Origin: Lomentospora prolificans
Lineage: Eukaryota > Ascomycota > Sordariomycetes > Microascales > Microascaceae
Assembly: GCA_029532625.1 (NCBI GenBank)
Contig: JARFXM010000003.1
Location: forward strand, 4,402,001-4,466,000
Length of the DNA: 64,000 bases
Direction of reading: 5' to 3'
Translations under genes and position numbers: made by a program
The notes under the pieces: model-generated
Database searches by the model: none
The model's input: only the letters and a program-made list of their open reading frames with translations
What the model was told of the DNA's origin: nothing
Shown: in pieces, positions 44,341 to 57,641 of the stretch
Position numbering within the stretch: position 1 is the first letter of the stretch
How the letters are laid out: every line of letters begins with the position of its first letter

Positions 44341-47300
44341 AATTTGACTCCACTCCACTCACCCGTTACTTACGGATATAGTGTTAATAGGACCCATACA
44401 ACGGAAGCTGGATGAGAGTATTCTCCCGACCTTGTCGCTCTTGAGCTTCGAAGGGAAATGATGGGCACACAATTTGTTTGCCAGGTCGGTGCTGTAGCCA
44501 GCGATGTGTGCAGGAGTGGTGGGTCTACCAACTAATACGAAGGTAGAGTGACCCGTAATACCCAGGCATCACCACCCAGGCCACCCGACTTCGCACCAAG
44601 TATGGGGCTTGGGTGATATTACTGCTTCTGGTGTAACCTGCAGCTTACCAAGTAAAAGACGTCTCGTGAGGGTACGAGACTCGATACCCCACGGTAAGTC
44701 CCTCCGATGTGAACTCCAAGACGAGACGACTACATCATGGCTTAGTGAAGATGTCCTCGATAAGTGCGAGCGGCTGATACCGCTAGTCCTGAGCATTACC
44801 ATTAAACGAGCTAAACCGACTTACAGCAACGTGTAGCCTCTGCAACGACCTCAGTGAAACATTCAGGATATGGACCTTGGCCTCGATCCGGAGCCGGTAG
44901 AAATCAACAAAGCTCTCAGGCTCCTTCACTCGGCGGGGATAGAGAGAGATATTGCGCCGCGAGACACTTGCCAAGCTCGTCTCTCATCTCCGGAATACCC
45001 TCGGGGAGTTGTTTGGAGTTGGACCCTAGTCAGCACGAATCCCTGCCGTCATGGAACCACGGCACGCCACTGGACCGTGCCAGCCGCCTGAAGAGCAATT
45101 ATTATCCCTGGGCCGCTCCTCCGCTGGCTCCTCCGCTCGAAACCCTCTTGAACCTGGATATTACCGAAAGGTGGTTTTCTACTAGCTTCGAGGGGTCACG
45201 AATTGAGCCAGAAGTAATATATGACTACCACCAGAGTAACACAGGAAATGACATTAGACGGCCGGTATAAAACCTCAAATATTGGTAGTATTACCGAGTG
45301 CTGCGGAAGAGGTGGGCGTCTCTTGAGAGTACTCAAATGGCAATCCGCCTTGTCATGCTGACTTGGGTGTAGGACTGAGGCGCTCATCACGAGAGGATTC
45401 GAAGAACGGGTGGCCGATGTCCGTATGGCTCTACCTCTTATCTCCTTGTTGCTTGACGCTTCTGCACACTTGTCCCCACCCAGCTATGCCCTCATTGATG
45501 GATCAATATGCTTCTAGGTCTCCACAGTTTCGAACTTGGAACCAAAGTGCATCTCTGACGGATCCTCGAATCCCTTTCTGCACCTCGGATGTTGCGCTTT
45601 AATGTCGTGACTTCTGATGATTCCTTGCTCGATGGTCAAAGACGGAAATTGAGCAGCGATGATGACCCCTCACTAATGCAGTGTTTTGTTTTCTTTTCCC
45701 TTGGCAGCGTGGACACTACTATCCAAGGCAGACTCGATGCCCGCCCACCCGAAATCGAAAAGTCGCATCAATAGTGTGATCCAAACTCTCGGGTCAATCG
45801 CTTTTCTACACTGAAAAAGGGGGCTATCCCTTGTGACACACAAAGTACCTCGGAGCACACGGGCGGAGTCATCCATCAGTGTTCCCCATCTCCCTCCAGG
45901 CGGTTAGGGCGCTATTATTACTTCGGAGCACAATCTCCTCCATGGAGCTGCTGATACCCCTGTCTACACTTTCAGCCTAGTGCTCATCCCCCACTTAGCC
46001 AGACCCACCCGCCGCACCCGGCCCCTGTTGAGGATTCGTTCTTAATAATGCCATATATCCTTTCTCGGTGGTATTGGGGGGATGGCGCTCGAATGTGTTG
46101 TTTAAGTGCGAGACCTAGACCCGCCAGTCTGGTTCCGCGAGTCCTCGATTCGCTTCCTACGTAGAACCGGCTTCACTGCCATGGAGAAACCCCTGGCGCA
46201 ACCAGAGCCTGTTAAAGGGAGGTAAGATCTTGAGCCGGAAGGACATCCTCTTCCAGGTCTCTGCGGGTGGCGTCGACAAGAGCGAGACCCCCTGTCCGCA
46301 AGTCCCTAAAAAGCGAAAAGCGCACTTGGAGATAATAATAGCGCCTCGCGCTATGGAAAAACTTGGGGAATACTTCAATGTTGTGACTCTCCATGCCCTT
46401 TTCAGCATAGCCCCTAGAGTTCTGCTGATCCAGGACCTCGGGTCCTCCAGAGAGGACTTTGTTCAAACCTCGTTTCAGGGCCTGTGGCTGACCGGTCTCA
46501 TCACCGGATCTCGGTCCTTCGGCCATCCCCAATCTGTTCCCATGGTCTCATTCCCTCTGCAACCGTTCGGGTTTATCTCTGTAGCCACGCGCCTTCGTGC
46601 TGTGCGATGATACGACGTCTTCAGTCATGGCATGGGTTTGCGTGCTTCAACGGCCGCTATCGTTCTGGGAGTGGGCGAACATTCCGACATGTCACAAAAG
46701 GTCATTACCGATTGGTGATGGAACTCTTTCTTTGTCTTTTTGTTCTTTTCTCCTTTTTTTCCTTCTTCTCTTTTTGCCCCCTTGGTTACATGACATCATG
46801 TCGTACGAAAGCAGGACGCTTCGCCAGAATGGTTGGCCTCCGATAAATTGGGTTCCCCAATCCGGACATGAACCTCATCAGCGGAGATATCTAAGGAGAA
46901 ATAAAACCGTTGGCTTAACCCAATGAAGATTGCGTTCTTGCACATAAAATCGACCTGTCATTTTCACTTGTCCCGTTGTGTATTAAGCGACCCAGCCTCT
47001 TGGGCGCCCGTTGCGGGCCCGGTTTGAGGGAGACCAGGCCAGCCCTTCCTATCCTCTTCTCGAGTCCCGGGGCTGGGGATTCTTTCCTATTGCGGCGTTA
47101 TTCCCCTTTGCCGGGCTTATCACGCCCTCTGGAGAAGCGCTTGCTAAGCCTTTTCCACAAAACAAATCTTAGATGTTAGGTCAAGACGGAGCCTCGTTAA
47201 GGCCTTTCCGTTGTCCCAGGTGCTACCACATATGGGCCCATTCCCGTAGCTTGGATTATCCTCGAGCCAAAGTTGAATTAAACGAAGGCTTATCTTCTCA

Positions 47301-48298
47301 CCGCAGGGCCCCAGTGTCCCCCAGCGTTAACAAAAGCATATCGCATTCTGTCATCTATCACTTTCCACTGACCAGGTATGTCCCTGCTCCTAAGTTACGA
47401 GGGCGTCCACTGGTCTTACCTCTTTCTTTGCCTGCCGAGAACTTTTTCCAGTCCTTTCCAGCATAGGGCCCGGCCGGCCTAGCTTCCTTGTTGCTGGTTT
47501 CGTTTCTATGAAAGATAACAAAGCATGATAACTCTGCCCCTACCCGGCTCCCTCGGCATGTCACCTTCTCGTAGCATTCGCTCCGTTCCTGGCATGCAAT
47601 AGCCGGTGTCTCCCCACTTAGTTCTCCCCCATCTCGGGGTTCTGTGACTGATGCATAGAACATCGTGTTCTCGCCTCGGGTTGGTCACTATACGGTTTTC
47701 TCCTTACTCGCCCCCACTCTCATTGAAATCAAAGGTTATCCCTTGCACTTAACATAGCCCACCTGGAGCTAGATCACGGGATGAACGGCAGTTCATGACA
47801 TTTCGAGAGCCCCGGGAGAGAGAGAGCAAGCTTTAGATGCCTGATGTAGTAAAGATTAGCAAGCCCGAATTCTTTTACCAAACGTGGCTTGTTTGTCGTG
47901 GTTTTCCCGCTTGAGGCGTGCGGAGGGGAAGATCCACGGATGATGATGGTTCCTAGCTCGAGAAATCCGTCTAGGCGCAGCTTTAGACTTTGCTCCAGAC
48001 CAGACCATATGATTCCAGAGCATGTCCTGCTCTGAGGCTCAAAGACTACAACTATTTCGGTGACATACAATGCTATTACTTACATGTGAGGCGACATCAT
48101 CAGAGCCTTCCCTGGTAAAGAGCCAATAATGATGACACAATGGAGCTATCTCTTGCTACATCGTCACCGTGGATATGCCTATCCCCCAGTCAGGATGCCT
48201 TGCTGTTTATTTGTCAGGAAAGTGTCAGGGTCATATTCCTTCCGTGGCCTCCAGCCCAGGTAATCAGGGACGGTCCTGAGATATACCCTTCTCCAGCC

Positions 48299-48329
<31 letters not shown>

Positions 48330-49560
48330 TCCACGCCATCGCCTCCGCTTTTGTCGTGGTTTCGGTGGGTGCGCTGTGTGGCGAAGCCTCTTGTTTGGTA
48401 TATTCTGTCAAGGCGTTGGACTCAAGAGGAGCATTGGCGGGTGTAGATCTCAGTGTTTCGGTCTCCCTCGCGCTGGAATCCTTCTCTCGTAGCTATGGAA
48501 GTGTGAATTGACTTCTGCTTCTTCTCTGCATCTTGGAGGCGTAGCGGTCGAGGAATCGTAACTGAGCGGATTCGCTCTCGTAATAAGGGTCTGGACCTTC
48601 ACAGAAGATGCAGGTGTGGACACATGGATGGCCCCTCGAATCTGCAGCATCCCTGGATATCACTTATATCTTGTTGTGGGCGGAAGGGTTAGTTTTTTCG
48701 GTCAAGGATATGATGACCAGTTTACCTACAGGTGGAGTGGCCCATACACAGACTTGATTACTCTTCAGCTCGCTAACACCGGCCAACACAGACGAAACAA
48801 GATTTCGCTGGAGAGCATCTTGCAGGACAGGCACAGCTCAAAGAAAGGTGTGCCCATTTCTAAGGCTCAAGCAGTCCTTACTGTGTAAACATCCAGGCTC
48901 TTCTTGTACGCCTAGAAGAGCGTACTGCTGTGATCATTATCTCTTAGCCCCATCTCCCCAGGAGGCTCTTATTCAAGCCGCAGTCCATGCTCGGAACTTA
49001 GTGAGTCTATACGAAACTAACGACCAGCGCTTGGCATAGAGCTGGCACTAACGTTATTATGAAGTAGCCTGTACATTCTTGCTTTCCGTTAGATACCATC
49101 ACCGGGAGTACTGAGGCAGAGCCCGGAGGCCGAACCACTACGCCTCCGCTTACATGATGTGAGGCAGAGATGGAGGGAAGACACACGTCTTTTCACTTCA
49201 TCCAACGCCAGTACTTTAAAGTGAACGGGAAATTGCAAGCCAGAGAAGAGCACTGGATCGTTAGGATTACGCGACGGGAACTTGGGCTGCCAAGTGGACC
49301 ATCTCTGCAGCCCGCGAAGCCTACCCAAACCCTTGGACACGGTTGGGAAGTGGCTCTATATTAGTGAGTTGCCGGTACAAAGAATCCCAAACGAGGACTT
49401 CACTATGCCGCTTTGGTGCGCTTTGTATCCGTGATAGAATCACTCAGCAGTCTCTTCTGCTTCGTCTGAAGAAGAGAGCATTGGGGATAACACCTTTCAA
49501 CTGACCAAAACCTACGCGACGGGACGCACTACTACTTTTGATCGGTATTCTATATTGTCA
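44341..49560. other. Gene-poor block, part 2
   Basis: No gene supported. Minus- and plus-strand frames near 46157-46610 overlap one another without motifs. An A29 run lies at 48299-48327. No tRNA-like A/B box pair was found by eye. Confidence 0.45.
48299..48327. repeat. A29 homopolymer
   Basis: Twenty-nine consecutive A residues flanked by CCAGCC and GATCCACG; no target-site duplication was recognised. Confidence 0.9.
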
Positions 49561-51200
49561 GGCGTCAATGGGCCTGGAACTGATAGCTCCTAATCCTATT
49601 ATCCCGCGGCCGTTCGAGTGGAGTGTTGATGTCGACGATTTTGCAGTGAAGGCCGGTAAGAAAGGGGTCTAACAAGGTATTTTGGGGCTAAAACTAGGTG
49701 GACAAGCAGCGAGGCGAGAAACGCATCTAGACCTCTGCTTCGGTAGCAAGAAATTTTGGTTACAGGAATCTAACTACATTCTTCGCCAAAGGCAAAGAGA
49801 ACTGAGCATCGTTTCATACAGAATAATCGATAATTGCTAGCTAGGGATATACATCATCCACTTTCGTATTCCGGTTATCCTTAGGAGTGCACGTTCGATA
49901 GAGAAAGAGGGCGGTTGAGAACATCTCGAGGAGACAAAGCACACGTCAAGGACCAAGCATAGACCTTGGAGGAACGTCAGTCTATTTGTTGTATTCCTGT
50001 TGAGAGTTGTTCTTGTGTAGCCTCATTCTTCAGCAGGAAGTTAAGCATTCGCCGTCGTCACTTGAAGCTAAGCAAGAGAGATCAATAACGAGTTATAGAG
50101 GCTCGGAGTATTCTAAGCTATTAGCTTACTTCAAAGCTATTGATGGGCAACTTACATTCGCCTGGGAGTCAGTTCACAACGCCTTTAAGATTAGTTGATG
50201 GCTATGGAGAACGTAGTAGAGCAACCTACTTGCCTTAGAGAGCCTGCTGCTCAGGCAACCATCACTTCCTATACCTCACCGACTTCTCACGTCTCTAGGT
50301 ATCAACCTGCTCTCCAGACACTCGCCTCAAGCAACTCACGTACATCACTGATAGTGACGCAGGTAAAAGGAAAAACTTCCGCATCCAGAGGCACGAAGAG
50401 GCCTCCACGAAGATGTCACAGTCAACATCGAGACGATTTGGCTTTCCTAGTAAGCGACTGGGCCAGACATAGGCTGAGTTCACACAATAAGCCCACGGGA
50501 CTGGGATTCGTACCACTCAGAGTCTTTGTGGTGAATGTCACTGGACTCGACCGGGTCACGAGGCGAGACCTACTCATTGCCCCAGCGTCACATGACATCA
50601 CTTTCTCCCACAATATCTCGGCTTCGCAGGCTTTGACAACCTTCTCTAGGTCTCACCGTGAAATTCCCTGAGGGGTGTCTTCCTAGAACCCCCTTTTCGC
50701 GAGACGCAGCGGTTATAGGGACCCAATTGAAGATGTCGTGTCGAGGGGCGTGCGGAATAGGCATCCGGCTCTGTCCAAGGCGGACAACGAAGTAGGCCGT
50801 GTACCTCGTTTCTGGCCAAAGTATCGCGACCTTGAAGGACTACCACGTTGAACAGCGAACCTCAGGCCTCCAGGAAGAAAGGCTTGTCCAAAACGATGCC
50901 AAAGAGCCCTCGGTTGCAGAAGGGATTGCGCAAGCGTCTGGCATGCGGTGATCCCTCACTAGAAGGTGTCACTGACATTGGAGCACAACCAACAGTACGA
51001 TAAGCTCTTTGTCACTGCGGCCAACGGGGTTGTCGATTCCCAAGATCCCAACTTGAATATCCAGGGGCCAAAGGAGCTACATTGGCCGATGCGACCCGTG
51101 CCTGGTTCCGACCGGAACCACGATGTGCGTTTCCAAACCCTAACAGATATCCGAAACTTTAGTGCTTGCCTGCCAAACCTATGCCTCAACTAACGCCATA
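49561..51200 (+). other. Possible degenerate coding relic
   Basis: Several adjacent plus-strand frames have protein-like composition but are cut by stops and frame changes: a frame at 50007-50198 ending SVHNAFKIS, one at 50195-50671, and one at 50966-51193 beginning MSLTLEHNQQYDKLFVTAAN. I recognise no family. They could be pieces of a decayed gene or mobile element, exons of an unrecognised gene, or chance. Confidence 0.2.
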
Positions 51201-54200
51201 AGGTGCCCAAAGCAATGGCAGTCAGTTCAGTCGTGCAACACATCCACACCCCTCCTATGAATAAGGACCGAAGTTCCGGAACATAGGCTTCCCCTTATCA
51301 TCTTCTAGCCAGTGGGCAGACTGTGCAAATGTGCGACCGGCGGTGAAAAGGCGGCGCTATCGCATTGAAGCGGTCTAATAAGTCGGTTGATGAGCTGGCA
51401 CTGGGCGGACGTGATAACCGGCAATAGGATATTGGTCGGCTGGGTTCATTATTTGCTAAGGGGAAGGGGTCAGTGACTCATTGCCCAGCCAGCTACCCCC
51501 AGGGGCGATGCCTGCCCTGCCATTTCGTGCTAGGGGTCGGACTGACATGACTGGGTTGTGGTCCACCAGCTGCTGTATGTTAGCCCTCTTACCCCATTCT
51601 CCACAAAGTGAGTTGGGAAGAGGAGTTAAGGGGGGAGTGCAAACACTGAGAAAGGTCAAAATGGTCTGGAGCTGTACGGCCAAGATGAGCCAACTATCGT
51701 CAAAAGATGGATATGAGCTCGATTATCCAGCTGCCTTCTTTGACGCTGGTAGGACCGGCGGACCCGGGAGGGAACCGTGCTACGTCATCAACGTGTGGAC
51801 GAGCAAGCATCTGTCTAGCTAATTCTTTTTTCTTCCGGAGGCTTTCTTTTTCTTTTGCCTCCTTCTCCGACTTGATGTTGCACTTATCCTCCCTTTTGCC
51901 GAGACGTGAGTGGCCAAGCTGCGCGGTTACAGCATGTGTTGTGACAGATTTGTCATCTGCAGAAGATCGAGGAAGCCGCATAGAAGAAATCCATTGCGGC
52001 CCAAACGACGGACCTCTATTTTTATTCCTCCAGACGGGCTTTTCCCTCTCGGAGCCAGCATCAGACGTGCATGGCAGCGCCACACGGGACGGTTGATTGA
52101 TTCGTCGGATGTGCTCAGTCGCCGGTAGTGAGAAAGGCTCAGCCACACCCGCTGTCGCCGACGCCTCAGCTTCCGAGCAATCTGAACACGACGGAACCGG
52201 TTCAGTCCGGAGAGGAAACCCAAGCTACGCCATAAACAATCGTTGGGTCTTCCGTTAACCGACGAACCCGACCTGGCGAATCTGCAGCTTATATCCAGCT
52301 TGTACGCAATGTCCTACGTTATTAGCCCGAATTCTCGGGATTGTGGCGACATTGCCTCCAAGAAGCGAGCCACTGCCTCACGGATTCTTGTACAGTGCGT
52401 GCGCTTCAGAGCCAGCCCCAGAGGTACACAGTTTAGTGCAGCATCAAAAGTAGCCCCGTAATTCTGGAAACAGTATGAGAAGAGCATCGTGAGTCGTGAG
52501 TGGACAAGATCCACGACCAACAATTGTCTTGCCCCGAGAGACCCCTCACGCAAGACAGCCCCTCCTATTACCCCTCCAACAACCCCTCAGGCAAAGATTG
52601 ATGCTGGTATCAGGAAGAGGAGATGAGGGGCACTTTTCGGTCTGCAGGCGCAATGCAGTAGGCGTGTTGTGTGTATTGCTTTGTTTTCATGAGCCGATCA
52701 CAGGGGTGTCTAATGCAGACCTTTGCTATTCGACCGCTCTTTTGGCCAGGGCCTTGTCGTTGGGGCCTGTTCCAGACTGGACGTCGGCTGCAACCAAAAA
52801 AATAACAATAATAAACAGTCTAGACCCCTCCCCCCCCCCGGGGGGCGTCGATAAGGCTCTGTAGGCACATCGGACTCCTGATGAACCGCGAGAGACTCGG
52901 TCGGAGGCGAACATATGATCCTCTCGCCTTACAAGTAGTTCCAGGCTTGTACGACTTCCTTTCGCTGAAAGCACTTCACCAGTGTGCTGTTCTGGGCATC
53001 ACTGCATGTGCTGGGTCCTCCAGAACAATCCACCTTGCGCGAGCCCTACCTTTTTGTCAGCAAGGCAGAAGATTGGGAGGCCAGGGACTGCCAGGGGCGG
53101 CAAACGGCAGGGCGGAACACTTTACCGTCAACCGTCTGGTCTCTTCCATTCCAGCACACACCCCTGCACGCCCCCCCTGGAAGAGCACTCCCCTTTCCCG
53201 TACCCGCATGTGGTTATGAGGGAGGGCGCTAGACTCGACTAAGCAGCCTGCAATGTCTGGTCTTCGTTCTCTTCTAATGTACATGTACCATTACATTGTC
53301 CGCTGAGGCCCAGCCGGCTCTGAGCGGCGCACATACAAGTAACGCTTTCTGAATTGATTAATGGCTGTGAGACCGAGACCCAGACCGAGAAATCCTGTCG
53401 CACAATATGGCCCTTCCATTTGTTGTGTCGCTATTAAGAGAGCAACGCAAACGAGCTGAACACACCTAAGTGATTCCATTCCACATCATATCTGACAATG
53501 ACTGGGTCATGGCGGAACGGGAAAAGATGGCGTTGAAGATGGGGAAGGTGAGATTGAGTTTATGGGGTTGCGAGAGGGAATGCATTCGATCTCCTTGGGC
53601 TTTGGGCTAGAGAGTGTTGCATTGACGTTTGTGAATGCGGATATGGTTAATATACTAAATAACGATAGCCCGTACACCACACCACACTACACTGCTGGCG
53701 TGGCCAGACCAGTCCGACGCGGTAGCGGACCTTTCGGAAACTAAGATTAGTACGGGGACTTGGAAGATCCAAGTCAAACCAAGCCAGCGATCTAGGACGA
53801 ATGGATTTTTAACGGAGTGTGCGTGCACAACTCGATAGTCGCTCTGCGAAAGGCGTCTTGCTCTGACTTCATCGTCGCGATGTTGCATCCTAAGGATTCT
53901 TCGATCTTGCGTCGGGCCTGTTTACGAGTGCCTGAAATCTTGGAAAGGAAATGAGGGGAAGGAAAGTGAAAATTTTTGTGTGGGTGGCTACGTCACTCCA
54001 CTGTAAGCTTTGCCCTAAACAATATTTGGCACCCGCTATGATAACAGCAACGGCTTGTTGTATTAATTGATGGATCCCCGGATGCAGGCAGAGGAGGGAT
54101 GGGTACAAAAGGCAAAGGATGCTTGCGAGCAAAAAGAGAATCTGAGCCATTCCAAACAAGTTAAAATGTAATCATTGATGCGTTGTATACCTGAGGATAT

Positions 54201-57200
54201 GACACTAGAGCTGCGGCACCACACCGGCATCAGACTCCTCCCTCCCGAAACCACCTACTTCCCGTCGCGGAGGGGGACTGGTCTAGAATAAGGGGGAATG
54301 GGGAAGAGATGAGAGTGGAAGAGGGCAAGGAAAGAAGAAAAGACACATCCTTTCCGGCATAAACCTCCATCTGCATGTCCATGCATAGTCGTTCGTCTTC
54401 TTATCATCCTTCGGCAGCCCTGATACTCTCGATACCGCGACTCAAGAGTGTCGAGAGAAAGTCGGTGAGCAGACCGTCCGGGCCTTTTCTTTTCGAAGCA
54501 GACTATAACCTATCCGCTCTCTTGGGTCTAGAATTCAGACACGTCCGATCTCGAAATGCACACGGGAGGCGGATGCTCACGCCTCCTTCTGAATCACAGT
54601 TGCGGTCAGGGTGAGCCGGAAAACAAGCCGGGACAGGGCTATATGCTTCTGATATCCATCCCCGTACGTCCCACAGACACACAGCTAGGTGCGCCTTGCC
54701 CACTAGAGTTCCCCTGATCAGCACAAGGAAAGGACACAATCCTTTCACCGTGGTTGCTCGATTGGTTCACATGTGTAAGGGGGCGACTCTTTTAAAAAAG
54801 ACTGGCAAAAAATTACAAGAAAAAACACCCCGCATCGGCAACGAATCATCGACTCGAATGTTCATTTGAAATTTGACCCTTTCTTTTCATGTTGACTGGG
54901 ATCAAATGTTAAAAGGTTGTGCGGGTACGACTCGATGTCAGGTGTTCCCATGGATTCGTTCAACGGTAATATTTACCAGCTTAGTGGGCCAGCCAGACCA
55001 GCGACTCCCCCTCTGTCTGGCGACGTGTTCGCCGTGGCCCAATCGACAGAGGGGTCTGATATGCGGCGGCCTGCTTGGGTGACCCAGCCAGCCAGCCAGA
55101 GGCCGTCAATTTTTCCGCGGTGCCTCTATTAGACAGCATTGCATCTCGCTCTGCTTGGATTGGATCTCAATACATTTAAAAGATGCCAACTATGACTCAC
55201 TCTCGATTCTTTCTGGCGCCGACGACGGAACAAAATCCACTTAAGGTCTTCCTCTGTAATCGTTATTTGCCAAATGGGTGGATTTCTTCGAGAATGGCAG
55301 GGGGCGTGTGGTGAGTGAGCCTGGGAAAAGAGTGTCTGGGAGAGCGGATGCGCCAAGGGTAGGATCCAACAGCTTGGGAGATTAAGGAGGAGTGTAGCGA
55401 CGATTCTGTGAGCGCATCTCTGTTGAGGTGAAAAATTTTCTCTCGTCAATTTCAGCCCCAAGTCCCTGTACTCACCCTCAACCCAAGCCGAAGCCACTGT
55501 CCTGTTCCCTGCCGAGGAGCCTAGAGTTAGGTGCCCCTGCCCTGAAGGGTTGACAGCACCCTGGTACGGTAAGGAGGAGGGACGCTCGATACGAACAGTC
55601 CAGGGTTGGCCCCCAGAAGCAACAAGCAACGACACACAAGCGCACGGTCGCAGTCCGGACTTGTGGATGAAATCACAACATTTGGCAGGCTGCCAAATGA
55701 TATCGACTCCACGGCACAGTCGGTGGCTGATACGCTCACGTCGTCCAGGCCTTTTGATGCTTGCTCTTGGCTCGCCGTAGCGGCGAAGATGCAAGAGACC
55801 GGGGTGTGCGGGTACTTGGGGGGTGTCTGGCCTGGCTTGTGAAGAAACCGAGCAGGGAATTCGGTGTCCGTCGTCCGCCGGGAAGTGCAGCGTAAAGGAG
55901 GCGCCCCTGCTCGCTGGATCTGCCCTTCTGTGGTCGCGATTTGCCAGGAGAAAGGCTTGGTTCGTCCAGGGGTGTGGCTTTCTGCGCCAAAAGTTACTAG
56001 CGCAAGTGCGGACAGTCCTCTGATCAAAAGGTAGGACAAAGAGCGAGACGTCGAGGAGGTGCACAGTGCGGGAAGGCCTCCAAGACTCCGGATCATATCC
56101 ACTTGGGCTCTTAGCTAATTTAGTTGAGCACTAAGAGGTAGTTCGGCTGTCAAGTGAGGAAGGAACATGGGGAATAGGAGGACAAGTCCTGAAGGGGAAT
56201 TTGGAGCGACCAAATGAGTGGATGTGATGCGAGGAGGGTACAAAGCACGCACGAATATGAAGCCGAGAGCATACCAGAAGCGTTTGCTTGAAAGTCGGCA
56301 GACGATGTTCGATGCGAGGCAACGCCAGGCGTGTGGTTTTGCAGCACGGGTCTAACCATTTTGCTCTGGCGAACATGGAACCTCGGTGAAGACCAAATCC
56401 CCCGATTGGAGATAGTGGGTGACTCAGCGAGTTGGACTGGCTGCGGGCTTGGTTGCCAAGTGCGGCAGGCCCTTGTATCAATAATCCCCGTCGGGGAGGA
56501 CGATACTTCAAATGTTGACCCATTATAATACAAAGTAGCCCGCATAGACAGTGGCAGGTAGCGCTAGCCACTTTGGTCTTTTAGTGGGCGGCCCGCTGTA
56601 TGCCTGAGAGAAGCACGCTGGAAAACGTGGGAAGCCTGCTGGAAACGCGCTGGAACCCTTCCATTGCAGGGCCCCCGATCGCCAGGGATGCACTAAGCCT
56701 GTCTTAGAAGCCACACCACTGGATCCTGGGGTTCCCAAAAGCGAGCAGAGGGCCGGCCAACTGCCATCTTGCATTTGATCTGTGTATTGCAGTGCAGATC
56801 TTATTTCCCACAAGTTACTTCGTGAACCAAAAAGGTCACCGCACTCGTGATCTTGTCACACGCAATTTGCGATTGAGGTCTCGATGCGTCTGAAACAGCC
56901 GCTTTCACCGACCGTGCTCTGGGGACAAAGGCCTTGAGTCAAATGACGACAGACACGCGACGCGATCGAGTGCGTAAATATTTAGAGAGTGGTGAAACGG
57001 GCCTGTGCTGAGTCGCCCAAAAAACCCGTCTTCGGGACTTCGATACTGCTGGGTCTCTCAACCTTATCAATCGCATTTTCACCTAACGGGAACGGGCAAG
57101 GTCAATTCGGAATGGGAGGAAAGCGAGTTGGACAAGTACGTGAGCTAGAACTATCCGTGCCGGATTCTTTTGTGTTTGCTAATTCCGAATCTTCTTTCGT

Positions 57201-57600
57201 ACAACTCAGTTATCTCGGCGACGTTGTCCGGAGTACACGGAAGAGCTTGGAGGGTAATTAATATGGAAAACCACTTATACCCGCATGTGATGAGGAACCG
57301 TTTCCAGCAACTTCATGAACATGCTAACTGCGGGTACTTTCCCCACGACATCACCAGCAGTCGCATGATCCCTCGTAACTACCGCTTAGAACCGAATTCT
57401 GGGATCTTTATATTTAATTTGCCCGCACCTTCCGGAATGCGAACTAAACGCTGCAACGCCTCTCGGCAGGATCTGGGAACAGCCGGGGTACATTTCGCCA
57501 GACGTCAGTGAATACCTCGTGGACACGCCGGTATTCACTGTCGGACTCGGTTCTCGTAAGTTGACCATCTAATATCGCATTGCCTCTTTCTCCCTCCCCG
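51201..57600. other. Gene-poor block, part 3
   Basis: No gene supported over 6.4 kb. The longest open frame of the block is on the minus strand at 55129-56064 (311 codons), but it overlaps a 191-codon frame in another register, has no motif, and is rich in Arg, Pro, Ser and His as expected of chance frames in GC-balanced DNA. Confidence 0.45.
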
Positions 57601-57609
57601 CTCCCTCTC

Positions 57610-57613
<4 letters not shown>

Positions 57614-57641
<28 letters not shown>
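57614..57641. repeat. T28 homopolymer
   Basis: Twenty-eight consecutive T residues preceded by a C/T-rich stretch. Confidence 0.9.
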
